Shown in pieces: positions 11,671 to 26,100 of a DNA stretch of 64,000 bases. The stretch covers positions 1,934,166 to 1,998,165 of the forward strand of contig NC_087069.1 in NCBI RefSeq assembly GCF_963678635.1, given 5' to 3'. Both the position numbers and the translations under genes were made by a program. The stretch is from Symsagittifera roscoffensis (Eukaryota; Xenacoelomorpha; Acoela; Convolutidae). The stretch's first letter is position 1, and each line of letters starts with the position of its first letter. The notes below the pieces were generated by a model. The model searched no databases and was not told the origin of the DNA. It was given only the letters and a program-made list of their open reading frames with translations.

Positions 11671-12106
11671 TACATGCAGCAGACATTTTCCGCCTAAACA
11701 ATAACTGCACTATAATCTACGGAAGGTCTAAGTCGACCGTACTCATTTATGTTCAACAAAAAACTTAATTCTCATTTGTGTTCAAGAAAGTTTTTTTTTT
11801 GCATTGAACCATCGCACAGACGGGTACTAGTTAACATTGTGAAAATAGGCAACCTTCCTTCTAATATAAAACCGTTTAAATAAGTATCTGAATAGCTCAT
11901 ATCATAGCTTGAAAAATTAAAAGGAAAGAAAATAATGCTTTTTTCTTTTCAATATTAGTTCAATCAACATGTTCAAAGGGAATGTCCAAATTTGAAGTAG
12001 TATCCATTTTAATTGAAGTAAATTCTCCAATCTTAAAAAACCACCACAGAGGTTTTTATTGTTCACTCTTCATACTGCCACCCCCTTTAACCAATAACCC
12101 AAATCC

Positions 12107-12255
12107 CTAAACAAACAATTCCCGAAATCCAATTAATGACAACCTGCCACGCGTCCCACCGCTCATGTATCGCGTCTCAAGCACACCACAGGTAGATTTT
12201 AACTCCAACCAAACCCCGCGCAGCGATGATTGTTTTAACTCGAACCTTTCAAAAT
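12107..12255 (-). CDS. Possible terminal exon of the ARM/TIR gene
   Basis: A pyrimidine-rich tract and AG lie before 12255, and the frame runs 49 codons to a TAG at 12107. The phase (two leading bases) matches the single base left by the exon at 13981-14105. The peptide (FERFELKQSSLRGVWLELKS at its start) is not a clear match to the end of a TIR domain, and about 30 expected residues would be missing. The GC content is higher than in the surrounding intron. A chance open frame next to the CA microsatellite is a serious alternative. Confidence 0.28.
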
Positions 12256-12291
12256 CTTTCACAGAGACGACACAGAGACGAAGTTGCACTT

Positions 12292-12339
<48 letters not shown>

Positions 12340-12340
12340 T
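12292..12340. repeat. (CA)n microsatellite
   Basis: A short GC-alternating run passes into about twenty CA dinucleotides. It is a simple sequence repeat. Open frames reading Cys-Val repeats here are artefacts. Confidence 0.97.
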
Positions 12341-12529
12341 ATGACCGATAACGCTACTGGGAAAAACTGAATGATTAAAACTTTGAGTCTACAAAAATTC
12401 TTAAGTGCGCACACCAATTATGAGTCTACATAATTTTTAAGTGACGGAAGCCAATTATGAAGCATTAGCAGTACCAGTCTATTTAAAAAGAAATTTACCA
12501 ACTAACGTGCCTCAATTTATAGAGCAGTC

Positions 12530-12990
12530 TATGGAGCAGTAATAACATGAAAAAAATTTAATGTAACAAAAATAAAATGAATATTTTTTTAAATTGAGAT
12601 TTTTTGTGAAATCATACACCCACACGCCATATAAAGTTAAAGTGATAAATTTCACTCCTGGTAACAAATCAATTATGGCCAATAAGCTTCCTTCAACCAA
12701 TTTGGAAGGATTTCTAAGACGGATTAAATCTCCGCTTACGCGTTAATTGTCCCAATTATATCGCGCGTTAATTGTCCCAAAGTAGCAATTTTTAAACCCC
12801 ATAACTTTACCAAAAATGATCACAGGTGAAATATCTTTCCAAGTTTAAGCTCAGGACAAAAATACCTTTTGAACGATATACAAAAAACGTCAAAAATGGC
12901 TAGTTAAAAAGTCAAAGTTTGTCTTAAGAAAAAACCACCCCGAGCACAAATATTCTGTTACTTTCGTTACTAAAGTCGAAACAATAATAG
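12530..12990 (-). repeat. Dispersed repeat inserted in another repeat; inverted partner of 961-1290
   Basis: The stretch 12700-12990 is the reverse complement of 961-1290 and ends with TTACTTTCGTTACTAAAGT, a decayed form of the palindrome at 968. It interrupts the copy of the 9795-10150 family between CCTCAATTTA (12520) and ATAATAGTCTGTG (12985). This identifies its ends and shows that it is a mobile element. Confidence 0.65.
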
Positions 12991-13149
12991 TCTGTGTTAA
13001 TATCCTTAGGCTGTACTTAATAACTATTTATTGGTAAAAATGAACAATTTCACAAAGAACACATTTTATCGCAACAATATTTGCGTCGCAACAAAATTTG
13101 CGACTTAGGTTGGAAGAAAAAAGATAGTTCATAATATAACACAAGCTTA

Positions 13150-13800
13150 GCTTGTGCAAATACCCTTCAATTCAATTGAAATGGTATTTTCGGCAAAGCC
13201 CCCGAAATTGCAGCCTTATTATGTGAACACCAAATCCATCTTGCAGTCTTCCAAGAAACTAAGCTGAAACCAAGTAACCCAAATCCCTCAATTAGCCCGA
13301 ATTACACGCTACTTTAGAAAAGCCGTATACTATAAGGAGAGGGCCTGCTGATAGCTGTTTACAACTCTTTCATGTACGAGGAAATAGGTTGTAGCGAAGA
13401 CTGAACTCTGGAGGGTCAAAGCATTAGAACAAAGGCCACCAACCAAAGACTCGAATGTCTCTTTTCCCCAACGCACCAGCTGCCCTAAAGATTATAAGCC
13501 GTCTCTCACACAGTTCCTACTTGAGAACAAATGTTTAAGGCTGGGAAACGTAAATGCCGATTCCCCTCTTTGGAATTCTAACATTCCTGAGGATGCCACA
13601 GGTTGTATTTTTACTGATGAAATCGTCAACTCAAGTTTTACCCCATAAAACGATTTTAACTAAACCAGGCTTCCCTACGACAATACAACTTCCCACTTTG
13701 AGATCAGCTCATCTACTTATCTTAATCCAATTTCCTTTGACCGAGAAAATCCCTTTCTCTCTTAAAAAGACCAACATTTATTTTTTAAATTATTATTATT
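13150..13800 (+). pseudogene. LINE endonuclease-domain relic
   Basis: Broken plus-strand frames read GKAPEIAALL, HQIHLAVFQETKL and, further on, GNVNADSPLWNSNIPEDA (about 13545-13600). These align block for block with the endonuclease of the LINE at 5511-7519 (KAPEIAAFL, IHIAIFQETKL, GDANAHSQLWNSNIEED). Stops and indels are frequent. It is a dead 5' fragment of the same or a sister family in the opposite orientation. 13800-13980 holds nothing else. Confidence 0.85.
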
Positions 13801-13980
13801 TTTTAAATTGATGGGCAATTAACAACAAAAACAGGAGAATTTAGTGATTTTAAAGCTGGGTAAGCCTCGTTATATATGCCATAACAACTTCAGTGCACAA
13901 CTTGACTCTCCTCTCCCAATGTCTCTCTGCGTGTGATGTGAGTGTTTGTGCAGTGGAATGCAGTGTGTTGCATTGCATAC

Positions 13981-14105
13981 CTGGAATGTGTCTTGCAATC
14001 CAGCCGTCTGGCCTGTAGTTCTGCTCCACCACCACCCCCACCACACTTCTGCCCATGTCCACCGCATACTCCACCTCCGTCCGCATCTCGGGACTCTCCT
14101 TGTAT
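13981..14105 (-). CDS. ARM/TIR gene exon 10: TIR domain, second half
   Basis: The acceptor TTTTAG precedes 14105 and the donor GTATGC follows 13981. The peptide contains SPEMRTEVEYAVDMG, VVGVVVE and YRPDGW, a typical TIR core: helix with a conserved Glu, then a beta strand, then the PDGW-type turn. A Glu of EMRTEVEYA occupies the place of the catalytic Glu in TIR NADases; this is a position-based inference. The exon ends one base into a codon, so coding must continue downstream. Confidence 0.9.
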
Positions 14106-17100
14106 CTAAAACACACACACACACATACACACATCAACAAAAATCAAACAGTCACTCGTCAATTTCACTCCTTTTTCCAAATGTTACAAAACTATTTTCC
14201 ACGAATTGAGAGACACAAAAGGTTTTTAATTAGTTTACAACGATCACCAATATAAAACTGCAAGTATTTTCAATCAACCTGGTACCCAAACGCCATTTGA
14301 TATAAAAACAACGTTATCTAAGTCTCTCCTTCCGGCATTATCCTTTAGTGTTGTTGATACAAGCAAAGTAAATTAAAAAGAGGGAGCTGTCAATTTTGAC
14401 CAACTTTTGCATGCAGATTTCAAACTTCGGGCCAACTTGATACTAAAAAAGTACCAACTTTCAAAATTAATTTAACATTTTTCAATCTTTGGCGACTGCT
14501 AATCCTCTTCGTGACATCATGTAATCAATCGAACAAATACATGTTGGCTTTTGAATTAAAGCCTTCCAAAACTACATATTTAAACTAGCTTCTTCCTGTA
14601 ACTGATGTGAACTTATAGCATCCTGTGTTTTGAGTACTATAGTGTGTGTGTATGTGTGTCGTTACCTGAGTGAGGCGCAGATGAGGAGGCAGGAGGCAGA
14701 CTCTATCATGGTGGAGATGGAGTCTATGTAACTGGAGCAGCTGCTCTCGTCCAGAGTCACCGCCTGTCTCCCACAACCCAACAATTTACCCTACAACACA
14801 TAAACTACACAATGTAAACAAACACACTATTTATTGCAGCTTCCCATCATTTTCCAGTAATGAGTATTGGCAACTTTTGCAAAAAGTAATTTTCAAAAAA
14901 GAATGTTCTAATAGTTTGAAGAGCCAAAAAAATGAAAAACGAACTTCTCAACCACCTGCTTTGGAACGTCAGAAAAAACATCAGAAATGAACTGAACGGC
15001 CCAGAAATAATTCAGATTCAGATAAATAGTTCATATTCAGAGTGAATAATATTATAAGTGAAGAACATTAATAGGCACAAACATTGTCGAAGTGTTCCTC
15101 CAATTGAGTATTTTATTTTACCTTGATTCGTTTAACTGCGAGGTTGTCGTGTGCCTCCACACTAATGTACACATGTGACCCTCCCATGTCCCCCCTGAGG
15201 GAGTCACCAGTACTGGGCGCAGAGGAGACTGCAGAGCCGCCCATAGAGTGCAGACCCTGCTGTTGTTGTAGACCACTTAGAGGCGGCACTATGCCCATGC
15301 CCATTGCACTATCTTCTTCCACGTGTTCTCCACTCCCAGACACATTCATGCCTAAACCAAAACCAACCCCATCCAATCTGCTCCGCAGAATAATACCAGC
15401 GGCTTATGATGCATACGTGGCATCTGGGCCATACGTGCTTTATGTTCAATTCTAGACAAATGAAAATAGGCACAAGCCACACCTATCTCCAAAATTACCC
15501 TTAGAGGCGAAGGGTCACTTGCAATTCAAAAAAATTCCAAATTTCAGAAGATAAGAAAAGGAAGTTTTGTTGAAGAAATCAAAGGCAAAAAGAAAAACTT
15601 AACTGAATTCTTAAAAACCAATTACCTAAAACATGAGAAGGATTAGGGCTACTCAAACTCCAGTTACTGCTTCCTCATAAAAATTAGATTAAAACGATTA
15701 AAAAAAGTTTTAAGTAAAAATTGAGATCCTAAAGCTCCTAAACGAAACAATAAACGTTACTCAAAATCTTGCAACCAAACTACCTGCATGTAATTCATGA
15801 AAAACTGGTGATAAAAAAATTGATTGGATTTTGATGATGTGATTGGATTTTTTTCGATAAAATTCTTTTTCGAACTTTTTTATAGACTACTCGAAAACTA
15901 GAAGATTTTGGAATGACTTTTTTCCCACCGAAATCGCAACCTCACATGGGGTGTCCAGCAGCATTTAACCCATGGGTTCAATTTTAATTTTTATTTTAGC
16001 TCAAATATATCTAACAATTTCCCAATTTTAAATTTAAAAAGTTTTTGAAATTATGGTAAAGCGAAATAAGAACTATTTTAAATTTGAACGGGCAGCAAAT
16101 GAAGCGTTTTCAAATTGTTATGCAACTTGCGCGCTCTATACCGCATCCAGTATCTTTTGCAAAAAGATACCGAGAGTAAATTAGCACAAAAACTTCTTGT
16201 GAGTGTCCTACAAATTTCAGTCAAGTCAAAGATGAAAAAAAACTTCCTGGAAATTTATGTCTTTTTTTTTCAAAAAAATTATGAACATAAAAAAAATACG
16301 ATGTTCCCTCTCCTTCAATCAACTTAACATAAAATTGCGCGTCCCTAAAACACATAAATTTCTTTCTTCTTTTCTAAGAAAATTTTAGCACGTATAAAAA
16401 CCAGAAACTGTATTTATCCTCTTGAAAAGGAAAAAAATCATATTCAAAAACTATCAATCAAGGTTACTGAAATTTAAAAAAAAACCGACAATTAGGACGA
16501 TAAAAACAGAGACGAAATCTATAAAGCCCACAAAAAATCAATGTACATCCAGAACTTTCTTCAACTTAAGACCCAGTATTACTTCAGCAGCTCCAGACCC
16601 AGAACTAGAGCTGCTGAACGCGCAACACCTGGCTAGAACTGGAGATGTTAAAAATGGAGATATTGTGAACACAGTGTTTAACGGGATAAAGTCTTCTACT
16701 CGATTGTAATTTTCTTGCTTATCGGAAGAGTAAAAAGCGACCAATATGAAATAACGATCAATACATTCAAAGACGCAAAGCATTACTTTCCAGTAAACTA
16801 CTTCTTTCATGTTAAACAGCTGACTAACCCCCAGAGGATAAAAAGGAGGATTGTGCAGTGCCTGGTAATACCCTGGACGAGTTGGGATCTCCACTCCCTG
16901 CCCCTCCGTCCCCGCTGGATGAACTGGAATGTCCAAAGTGTAGCACCCACAGGATTCCTGAAAAGAACCAATTGAGCAAAAGACAGTTCGAAAAGTGTCA
17001 ATTAACTCATGTAAACCGAAAAAGAAACATATTGACTTTTTTTGAGGAAAATTCCAATTTTCGAATGTCGGTGAAAAAAGTACATCACCTTGAAGCTCTT

Positions 17101-20100
17101 CTTCGAATTTCGAAAATTTTTAATGGTTCCTCTTTTTTATATAACTAACTCAACTAGAGAAAACTGCACTATAATGCTGTTTTATTATTCACTGGGAAAA
17201 TCATTCACGTTTTTTTGCGCCATTTGCTCATTCCTAATTTGAGAACGTAATTTCTCTTATTTTCAGCATATGAATTTGAATTGAATTCAAAAAAGCGAAA
17301 ACTAAACCGCGAGTTGAAATTTGCGCTCATTGAACTTTTAGACTTTTTCTTGAAATCAAACCAAAAAGCGATACCGCCTGATTTAGTGTTTTCACTTCTC
17401 CGTTCATAGGCAAAAAATTAAAAATGGAGCTGAATGGTAGCTCCAACGTACTCTCTGATACTTCAGAAATGACTAACCAAAAATTGTTATGTTAAGATGG
17501 CGCAAGTTTTCTGGGTTGAGCCGAGCCAAACACTAAACACTTAATTTTAATTATTAAAATCAGTTTCCGTTTCTGTAGCTAATAGTTATATTCAAGTATG
17601 CAATAGCTTTTGCTCTTCCTTAATTGTTAATAGTTGATTTTAATTTCATCAAGATTCAATAGGGTTTAATCTGATACCGAATATAAAATTATTCTACTTC
17701 ATGTTTATCAAATCACGACACAATGAACGTAACATTAAGCAACAGAGGCAACGCGGAGCTTAGTTTCGAGACAAAACAAGAAAGACGCTAAGACGAACAG
17801 AAATCGAAAATGTCGAAAAAACCAGATCTATCAAAATGAATAAGACTAGTTTTGAAACAAAAACGTGCCTAGACAATATAGTGTAGAATTAGCAACAAAA
17901 AACAATTTATCAAGCGGTAACAAAGCCGAAAATGCTTTAGCAGAAACCATTTTGGCCGAAAAAAATTATAGAAAAGTATTGAGTTTCCCCTATCCTCAAA
18001 AAACACACACACACAAAACTCGTCGAGCGACGGACTAAGAGGCCACTAAGCCGATATAGTATAGAACGAAACCTATTTCGTCAAAAAAAAAGGAATAAAA
18101 ATAAAAAACCGGAAAAAAAAACAAAAAACATTTACTTCTAATAAAATTTAATAAGTCCCCCCTCACCCTCATATCAACACACGCACACACACAAATTTCG
18201 CTAGTCGAACGGCGCAAAATAAGGCTACTAAGTCGATATAATATAGTCCGAAATCTATTACGCAAAAAACAAAATAATAAAAAAGCCGAAAAAAAAATCA
18301 AAAAAATTAAAGACTAATAAAAAATTGAAGACTTAAGTGAAACACACACACACACACAAAGAAAAATTTTTCACTCGTCGAATGATATAAAGAAATATGA
18401 GACCATAAAGCCGAAAAAATAGAATTTTAACAAATCGAGTTAGTAAAATTGCAACCAACATTGAAAGATAATTTCGAATAGGAGAGAAAATTTCGAATAG
18501 GACAAAAAATATATCTGAGCGGTAAATTTGTTGCTAACAGGCTTCCAGGAAATGAGTGCACATGAAAAGAGTCCTGTGAACAAAAGTTGTTCACGGGAAA
18601 AAGTGTAGTACCCGATCGCAAGGTTAATAACATATACACGTAACACAAGATGATACATACCAACTACAATTACTGTTTGTTCCATTTTTTCCAGAAAACG
18701 ACTGGGGTGAATCGATTTAATTTAGGATTTTGGCATCTCTAATTTTTTATTCTCTACGCATCCACTCAACAACTTTCGAGTGTAACCGCAAATGGTCAGA
18801 AGTCGCACAACACAATCAAAAAATTTTTCGCTACATACATATTTTTTTTGTGTATCATCATGAGAAATAGTTGCCATATCTAGATGACAATTCTAACTTG
18901 CCGCCTTCAATATAACTCGCTTCGTCGATATCTAACGGCACTCAAAGACACGCAACGTAGTCCATTAAAACATAGCCATCTGACAGTTGAAAAGAATAAT
19001 GAACTTTTGAATTTCGAAAAAAGATGACCTTAAAGCTCTTTGCATTTGTAGAACAATTTATGATATACACTTTTTTGTTAGCGATAACCCAATTTGAGAA
19101 AATTGGATCAATAGATAAAATTTTTAATTTGCTGGAAAATCTGATAATTAATTTCCATGTTCGAATTTAGATGCCGATCACGCGTGACCTTTACACTTCT
19201 GCTGTTCGATAATGAAGTTTGCCTTCCTTTTAACAATAGAAATGTACTGAACTTGTGAGAACTCACAAGTCAAATCGCAGAAAATCAAAATTGAACGTGA
19301 ACAAACTTCAAGACTTTTTCCTGAAAAAAAATCACCAAGACCTATATATGAGTACTCACTACGTTCATTACTCTTTAAAACTATAGGTTTAGAGGGCCAA
19401 CTAGGAAGGCAACCGGTGACCAGTCAATGAGCAGAATGGTATAAGAGCAGAAAACAGACAAAAATTGGTTTATGCGGGCTAATCGATAAAAATAATTACT
19501 GGAATCGTCCGTCAATCCTACCAAGAAAAAGAATGAATTTTACATTGATTGAGTCATTATTTTTTTGAATTGTTTTAAAGTATTGCTCAAATTACTGAAT
19601 TAATGCATAATCTATTCGTTTCTTGGGTAATATTGACAATTCTAATACTTGTTTTTAACGATTAGCTTATAAAAATTAGCATTTTTCTGCTCTTGGACCA
19701 TTCTGCTTATTGCTCCTTCTCCGGAGCAACCCTAGCCAAAAACACTGTCGCCGTTTCTTATTTACTCGTTTAGTACAGAATGAGTGTTTATAATCATTTA
19801 AGACAACTCCCTCCAAGTGTCCTGGCCCCAAATACCTTTAACCATAGCAACTGTCCAATAGACTAATTTCAACCCATGTGGCAACAGCCGGTCAAAGTAG
19901 AGAAGCTGCTTAGACTCTGGTCAAGCTTGCATGCCGCTCCTGCATGACGTGTAACTATCACTATTACGGTAAATTGTATGAACTAAGTCAAGATGGTCAG
20001 TGATGAAAATGTTTTATTCGATGACAAATGTGTGGCACTGTCTGAAATAAAATTTGCTGTCCATTGTAATGCCAAGATAATTAAGTTCAGTTGTATCATC

Positions 20101-23100
20101 CAGAGAATGTCATTTAGCTCCCTTTTCACTAGACTATTGCTTACTTCAACTCGCTTTGCTGCAACGTACGTGTATTAATCCCAATTCATCATACGTGGAT
20201 ATGACCTGGAGTAAGTTCAGTACCACAACATGCAATTGGATAGCATTAAAAGAGTAGAACGCATTGCTGTGCTCTGCATGTGTGTGTACCTTGGGCGTGT
20301 TTCCGGAGGAGTGGGTTGACGGCGGAGGAGTGTGTGGTGAGGTGTGTGAGGAGGTGTGGCTCACACTGCATGGCCCACTTGTTGCTGGGGTGGAAGGAGA
20401 GAGACCAGAGACAGCGCAGACACATCACCCGCACCCTCTCATGTCTCCCGCCACTCAGCAGACGCACCAGCACTCCCAGACCACCTGTCCACAACAACCA
20501 CATGACAGTAAAGAGCAAGTAGCACAGTTAAATTTTGTTCCCATTTTTTTAAATTCAGTTATAATTCATCGTATATTTTGACGAAATGAATTTGAATTGT
20601 TTTCGACGGACCCAGAAAACTATTTTGGTCGATCTTAACAATTGTCGACAGAATTTGGGACTAAACAGTTTCTTCGAACAAACTTGGGCCGAAGGTTTTA
20701 TCAGTACTAATGTTTTTATTTTTGAATACTATCTTTAGCATCTTCAGCTAAAAAAGCTAAGGACAAAGCCAAAATTCCGACCGATATTTTTCTACCACAA
20801 TTCGAACATAATTAACGCAACTTTTCTAACACAATTAACACAGAAAAAAAATTCGAAAAAAAAGTATATCGATCTAAATGAACAAAGCTAGAAAAAACAA
20901 GCCCAGTGAACAAAAGGTGAAATTAGCTTCGGAAGAAAACTTAACAAGCGGTAACAAAGCCAAAAAAAACCTGAGCGGAAAACTTTTGAGCCAAAGAAAA
21001 AAAAACGAAAACAAAGAAATTTTAACAAGTCGGCTTGGTAAAAATACAACTAACAAAAAAGCAAATTTCTTAGATCTTACAAAACTTGAAAACTCATTTG
21101 CCTGTTTCTTTAGCAATCAGTCAACTTTAATTTTAATGGCCTGGAACTTTTTGCTCAGTTTGAAACTTTTCGGATTTCGAATACTGGAACCATTTCAAAA
21201 CAAGTATTTTACATATCCAATTACATTCTTGATAAAAATCACTAAAATAATTAGAACTAACCAATCGTGATCCATGAATCAAACGATAATTTGTAAAGCT
21301 ATTTATAGTTTCAGCCGGCGAAGAATTATTTTAACACAAAAAGCAGTTGCTCTTCCTCTCCTCTAATCTCGCTAGAAAACCGGTGTACACTAGATCTATT
21401 GAGACTAGGAGATATAAGAGTGAGATTAAGATCGGCATTAGAAAGAGAAGTTGCACGAAACTATCCGGCCAAAAATAAGATAACGTGACGAATAGACAGT
21501 GTACCGTATCCGAAATTACTCCATGAGAAAGCCACCCCGGACTGAAAATCAATACTCAACTCTGATTAGCTGAAATTTATTTTAAAACTTTCGATCTCTC
21601 GATCATAAGGGACGCCACATTAAAAAAGCATAAATAAGCGGGTAGATCTCATGCAAATTAAATCGCCAGAATGATGGAAGTTGCACGCACACAAACCTGA
21701 TAAAAGTGCAGTTACATTGGAAAAAGAGGACTATTATTAAAATGACCAACAGACAGCGTTGGAAAAGCGTCAACCAAAGAAAAACAAAGAAGATGGATTT
21801 TTTGAACATTTTCAACTTTCAAATGTCGGAGACCGTTTAAATGGAGCCGTTTAAATTCAAAAATCTTTATGATTAACCTTACTTTTTTTAGAGCAAAGTC
21901 AATTCGAAAACACTGGATCACTAAGTATATTTTTATTCGGCTCGGAAATCTAAATAATGAAATCCACATTCTAAGTCATTTGAATTTTGTGTTGTCCGAG
22001 AGCGTAAAAATTTTCACTTTTACCAATTAAGTTTGTTTTTGAACTTGAAAAGAAATCAAAAGCCAAACCACGAAAACTCCAAGTTGAGCGCGAGCTTTTA
22101 ATATTTTTCCTGGCAACTGAAATCAGCGTTATAGAGAAATTAGAAATCGTTGTTATCCTAAAATAGTCAATTGATGACTTCGTGGTTGTGCAATAGGATT
22201 TGTAGCAATAACTCTGATTATGTAGCACACGAAAAATATGCATGAAAACGAAAAATTACGGGTTCCCGCAACAGGAAACAACTTAGTTCTACGTCACATG
22301 CCAGGAGCTTAAAATGAAGCTCGCCTCAGCAATGACCAGCATCAGTGAATTAAAAACTAATTTAAAAAGTAATTCACTCTCCATTTTATATTAGCGCAGT
22401 TTTTTCTCGACGCCGTTTTTCTCTACGGTGATTTTTTGTTCCTTTTTTATGGTGGCTAAAACAGTGATTAAAAGCGTTGTTATATAATGAATCACTCGAC
22501 TGCATGTGACGTTTATTTTTTGACTGGGCTTTTAGGGAAATTGCTCAACAACTATTGTTCCGATCAAAAATGAAATTCATAGTGCTTTAAAAATTAGGGG
22601 TGGCAATTCTATGATAGTTAGCATAAAGAGGGGGATAACGTAAACAAGATCCAAAAAAATTGATTTGCCTCAATTAGCCGTGATGAGAATAATATAAATG
22701 AGATGTCAATTATGATCAGATTCAGTATGTATAATGTGTGTTTAATGTAGAATAGTGACCTGCTTGCACAATTCGGTGCTTGTTGGCCTCTGAGGTGGAC
22801 AGTTTGAAGAGTGCCTGCAGTAGTTCCATCACATCCCACTCCACCACAGGAGAAGCAGGGGAGGGGGAGAGATATGGCACAGAAGGATGCTGCTGTTGCT
22901 GTGATCCGTCAAGAAACTGAAGACACACAACACACAGTTATCAATGAACTCTTACAGAGTATCCATCCCAAAGGTTAGTATCCCATTTCAAAGATAGAAA
23001 ACAAATCCCATTCAAGACGAGAACAGCTTATAAACTGAACCACTGATACTAAAACAGGATTCCAGCGATTTCATCCCATGTGGGAAACACTGAGCGACTA

Positions 23101-26100
23101 ATGTATCCCCAACAGTGAATGACATATTAATGTAGTATACGTGTTTTCTTTCTACGGTAGCTATCTCATGTAAACGCATATGGGCTCTTTAACACCCCCG
23201 CCCCACATTTGAATTTCAAATTTTATAAACTATTTAAACATTGTCATAATGCAATGAAATTTTGCATGGTGCACAAACTTACAATTGTGAACAGATTTTG
23301 TCTTCATACTTCACATCGTAATATCACGCTTTTAGCCATTGTAGCACATAAAACAACTATAAAAATTGAAAATTTGAAATAAGGGGGGTGGAGAGGAAAA
23401 GAGCCCATATGTGGCTACTAGAACGCCAATTAACAACACTCGTCAATCGCCATAACAAAATTTAGGATTTTAATTGAGATTAAAATCCCAGAATGAAAAA
23501 GTATCGAAGTCTAAGGCGAATTTATGCACAAAAACAAGCCTTCAGTTTTCCACATGCCTTTTACCATTTCTTCGAGGATGTCTTCTAACTGACTTCCACA
23601 AAAACTGAACCAACATTCCGCTTTTCACTCAAATACTGATGGACAAGGCAAGGAAGATGCATGATAATGGTTTGAGTGATAACTGATCTGTTAACAGATG
23701 ATAGTACAGACCCAGAGAAAAAACTCACCCGTGCTTTTGTTTGGAGCATTCTTAAACACATTCCAATTATTATTTCTGAGATTTATACATATTTCTTACA
23801 TATTTTTATTACAGTTTTATTGCATCCAAAGTCATTTAAATAGATGTTATCATCAACCAAACTTCAACAAATCAAAGGAAGCAGCCAAATAATTTTTATT
23901 TTTCAATTTGTCAAAACGAACTGGCCACATGTTTTCAACTACTAAATTTTTTGAGTTAAATATTTTCTAGCGATATTTAAAAAAGTTGCCATTTTATTTT
24001 TGAGTGAAACTTAAAACGGACAAAACAAAAAACATAAACCAAAGTTTAAATACAGTGCTGATTTAAATTAAACGGACAAAATTGTTCTTAAATAATAAGT
24101 TGTTAATTTATATAGTAAAAACGACTTTTTTGTCAATCAAACAAAAATAAATTAACTTAAACAATGTTTAGGAGAATATACACTTCTTAAAATTTGTTCG
24201 ACTACGTAAGGCGCTCTCTTTGATAAAATTATGTCTGTGATCGACTGAGTATAATCGGCGTTATTTTTGATTAACTAAGAAAAACCAAAATGACCAATTT
24301 TTGGGGTAAAACTTTTGGCCCGAATTTCAGAAAAAAACAAATTACACCATATTAATTCTACGCAGTTTTTAAGCAAGTTTTGTCTTCATAAGTTTTCAGC
24401 TAAATTCAACCCAATTTGAGCCTTCTATTGATGAAAAAATAACAACAGACAGCACATTAAAAGCGACGAAAACTGTACCTTCATCAAAAGATAGAAGAAA
24501 AAATGTCAGTTCTGCGGCTATTTTCCTGTAAAATGAGTCTCATTAAGCCAATACGACGACAAGGTTGGTTTTGTATCAAACATAAAAAACCTCGGACCAG
24601 ACGATTAGGAATCACATTTTGTGTCTTCCACGTAGATTGAGACGTTAACCTTCCAACTCCATTCTTGGTATTGTGATTAGTGACACAGGCAAAGCGGAGC
24701 TTCGCACCACTTGCTATACAACACAATCATAAAAAAAAAACAGTGAGCAGCCGTGGTCGAGTGGGTTAGGCACATGTCTCTCAACACGAGGGTCATGCGT
24801 TCGAATCCCGCTTCGGTCACGGCTGGAGGGGTCCCAGTGTCATCCGCCTCCTCAAGGTGGGACCGGCTGCGGCGAAATGGATGACATCTCCCCCTCCTCT
24901 ATGGTTGGTCCTGCACTGAGCAGGCCGGGGGCAAATAAAAAAAAACAAAATAAAATAAAAAAACAGTCGAAAAAAAATAAAAGACTGTTGAAAAAAACTA
25001 GGTGAACCAAAATATTCGTCTGTCTCGATGAAAGACACCTAGGGCTCAGCTTAAGCTGGAGGTAAGTATTTAATAATTTTTGAATTTGTTATACTGATGC
25101 GGGACAAAATGCGACATTTCCGAGAATCATAACTTTTTACTTTAAAAAATTGAGAGCAGGCGCTTATGCAGAAGAGATTCACCCAATCTGTTCTTTCGAT
25201 TAAACCCAAAAACCTACGTTTGGCCGGGTAGTTCTCGAGAAAAGTTTTCACAAAACGGTCAAAAATCAAAATTATGACTTTTTCGAGAGCCATAATTTAT
25301 TTGTTATAAAAAAATTGGTCGCAAAGGAGCTTCGCACAACCCGTTCTTCGGCTTGAACCCAAGATCTCAGATATCGAAAGGTATTCTTTAGTTAAATTCA
25401 TCAAATTTTGAAGGAAAAAAACGCTCAAAAAATATGAGAGGCACCGCTTATATGCTTATATACAGGGGAGCTTCCCATTACCCGTTATCTCCATTGCACC
25501 CACAACCTCAGGTTTGGGATCTTAGTTTTTGAGTAAAATTAGAAAAACATTTCAAAAACGGTCAAAATCAAAAACTTGACTATTCCGAGGAACATAATTT
25601 TATGTGCAAAAAAATTGGGCATAACCACTGATTGAGCGGAGTTTTCAACTCCCTTCTATTCATTGAAAATTAAATATCAGATTTGGTTGGTTAGTTTTTG
25701 AGGAAACGAAAAAATGAACTGGTGAAATATTCCCTCCACAGACGTTTTCGAAAGCTGTACACAAAGGGGAAAGCAAAAAAAAGACTAGGGGCGTGTGCAG
25801 GCACACAAAAATATAGACGGTCTTTCTATATATACCCCTTTTTTGAAATTCAATAGAAAGGTTTTTGGAAAAAAAAAATTTTTTTTTTGCAAAAAGTAAA
25901 AATTTCTGAAGGGACTCAAAAAATAAAATAAATAAAAAACTCGTACACTTTTATAATACCTGGTGTATCAAACAGGAATTCAAGGCAAACATGCCCAGCA
26001 AAACATTTGAAATCAGATTAGCAACTGGACAAAACTTACGAAGCGGGAACAAGGCCGACACTCTTTGAGCAGACACCAGTAGAGCCGACAAAAACTTACT

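Larger units (their letters stand above)
15352..20289. other. Large intron of the ARM/TIR gene
   Basis: This is AT-rich intron. 16538-16970 has short plus-strand stretches of coding-like composition (one reads GSPLPAPPSPLDELECPKC) but no convincing splice borders. 17885-18430 holds copies of the AAAGCCGAAAA repeat with CA tracts. 18560-18640 is a hairpin-family fragment, and 19010-19390 is a dispersed repeat. The rest shows no recognised feature. Confidence 0.6.

Noticed and set aside
15123..15455. Plus-strand 110-codon frame
   Set aside because: Antisense to exon 8 of the ARM/TIR gene, whose splice borders and phase fit.
16538..16970. Coding-like stretches in the large intron, one with an ECPKC motif
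   Set aside because: No convincing acceptor and donor pair, stops close by, overlapping frames on both strands. I cannot place them in a gene.
19793..20180. Possible exon (plus-strand RQLPPSVLAPNTFN and neighbouring frame)
   Set aside because: Short frames with stops and no splice borders; it could be a LINE remnant but the evidence is too thin.
24746..24825. Possible functional tRNA gene
   Set aside because: Good A- and B-boxes and acceptor-like stem, but the sequence runs into a SINE body and A-rich tail and has flanking duplications. It is a SINE head.
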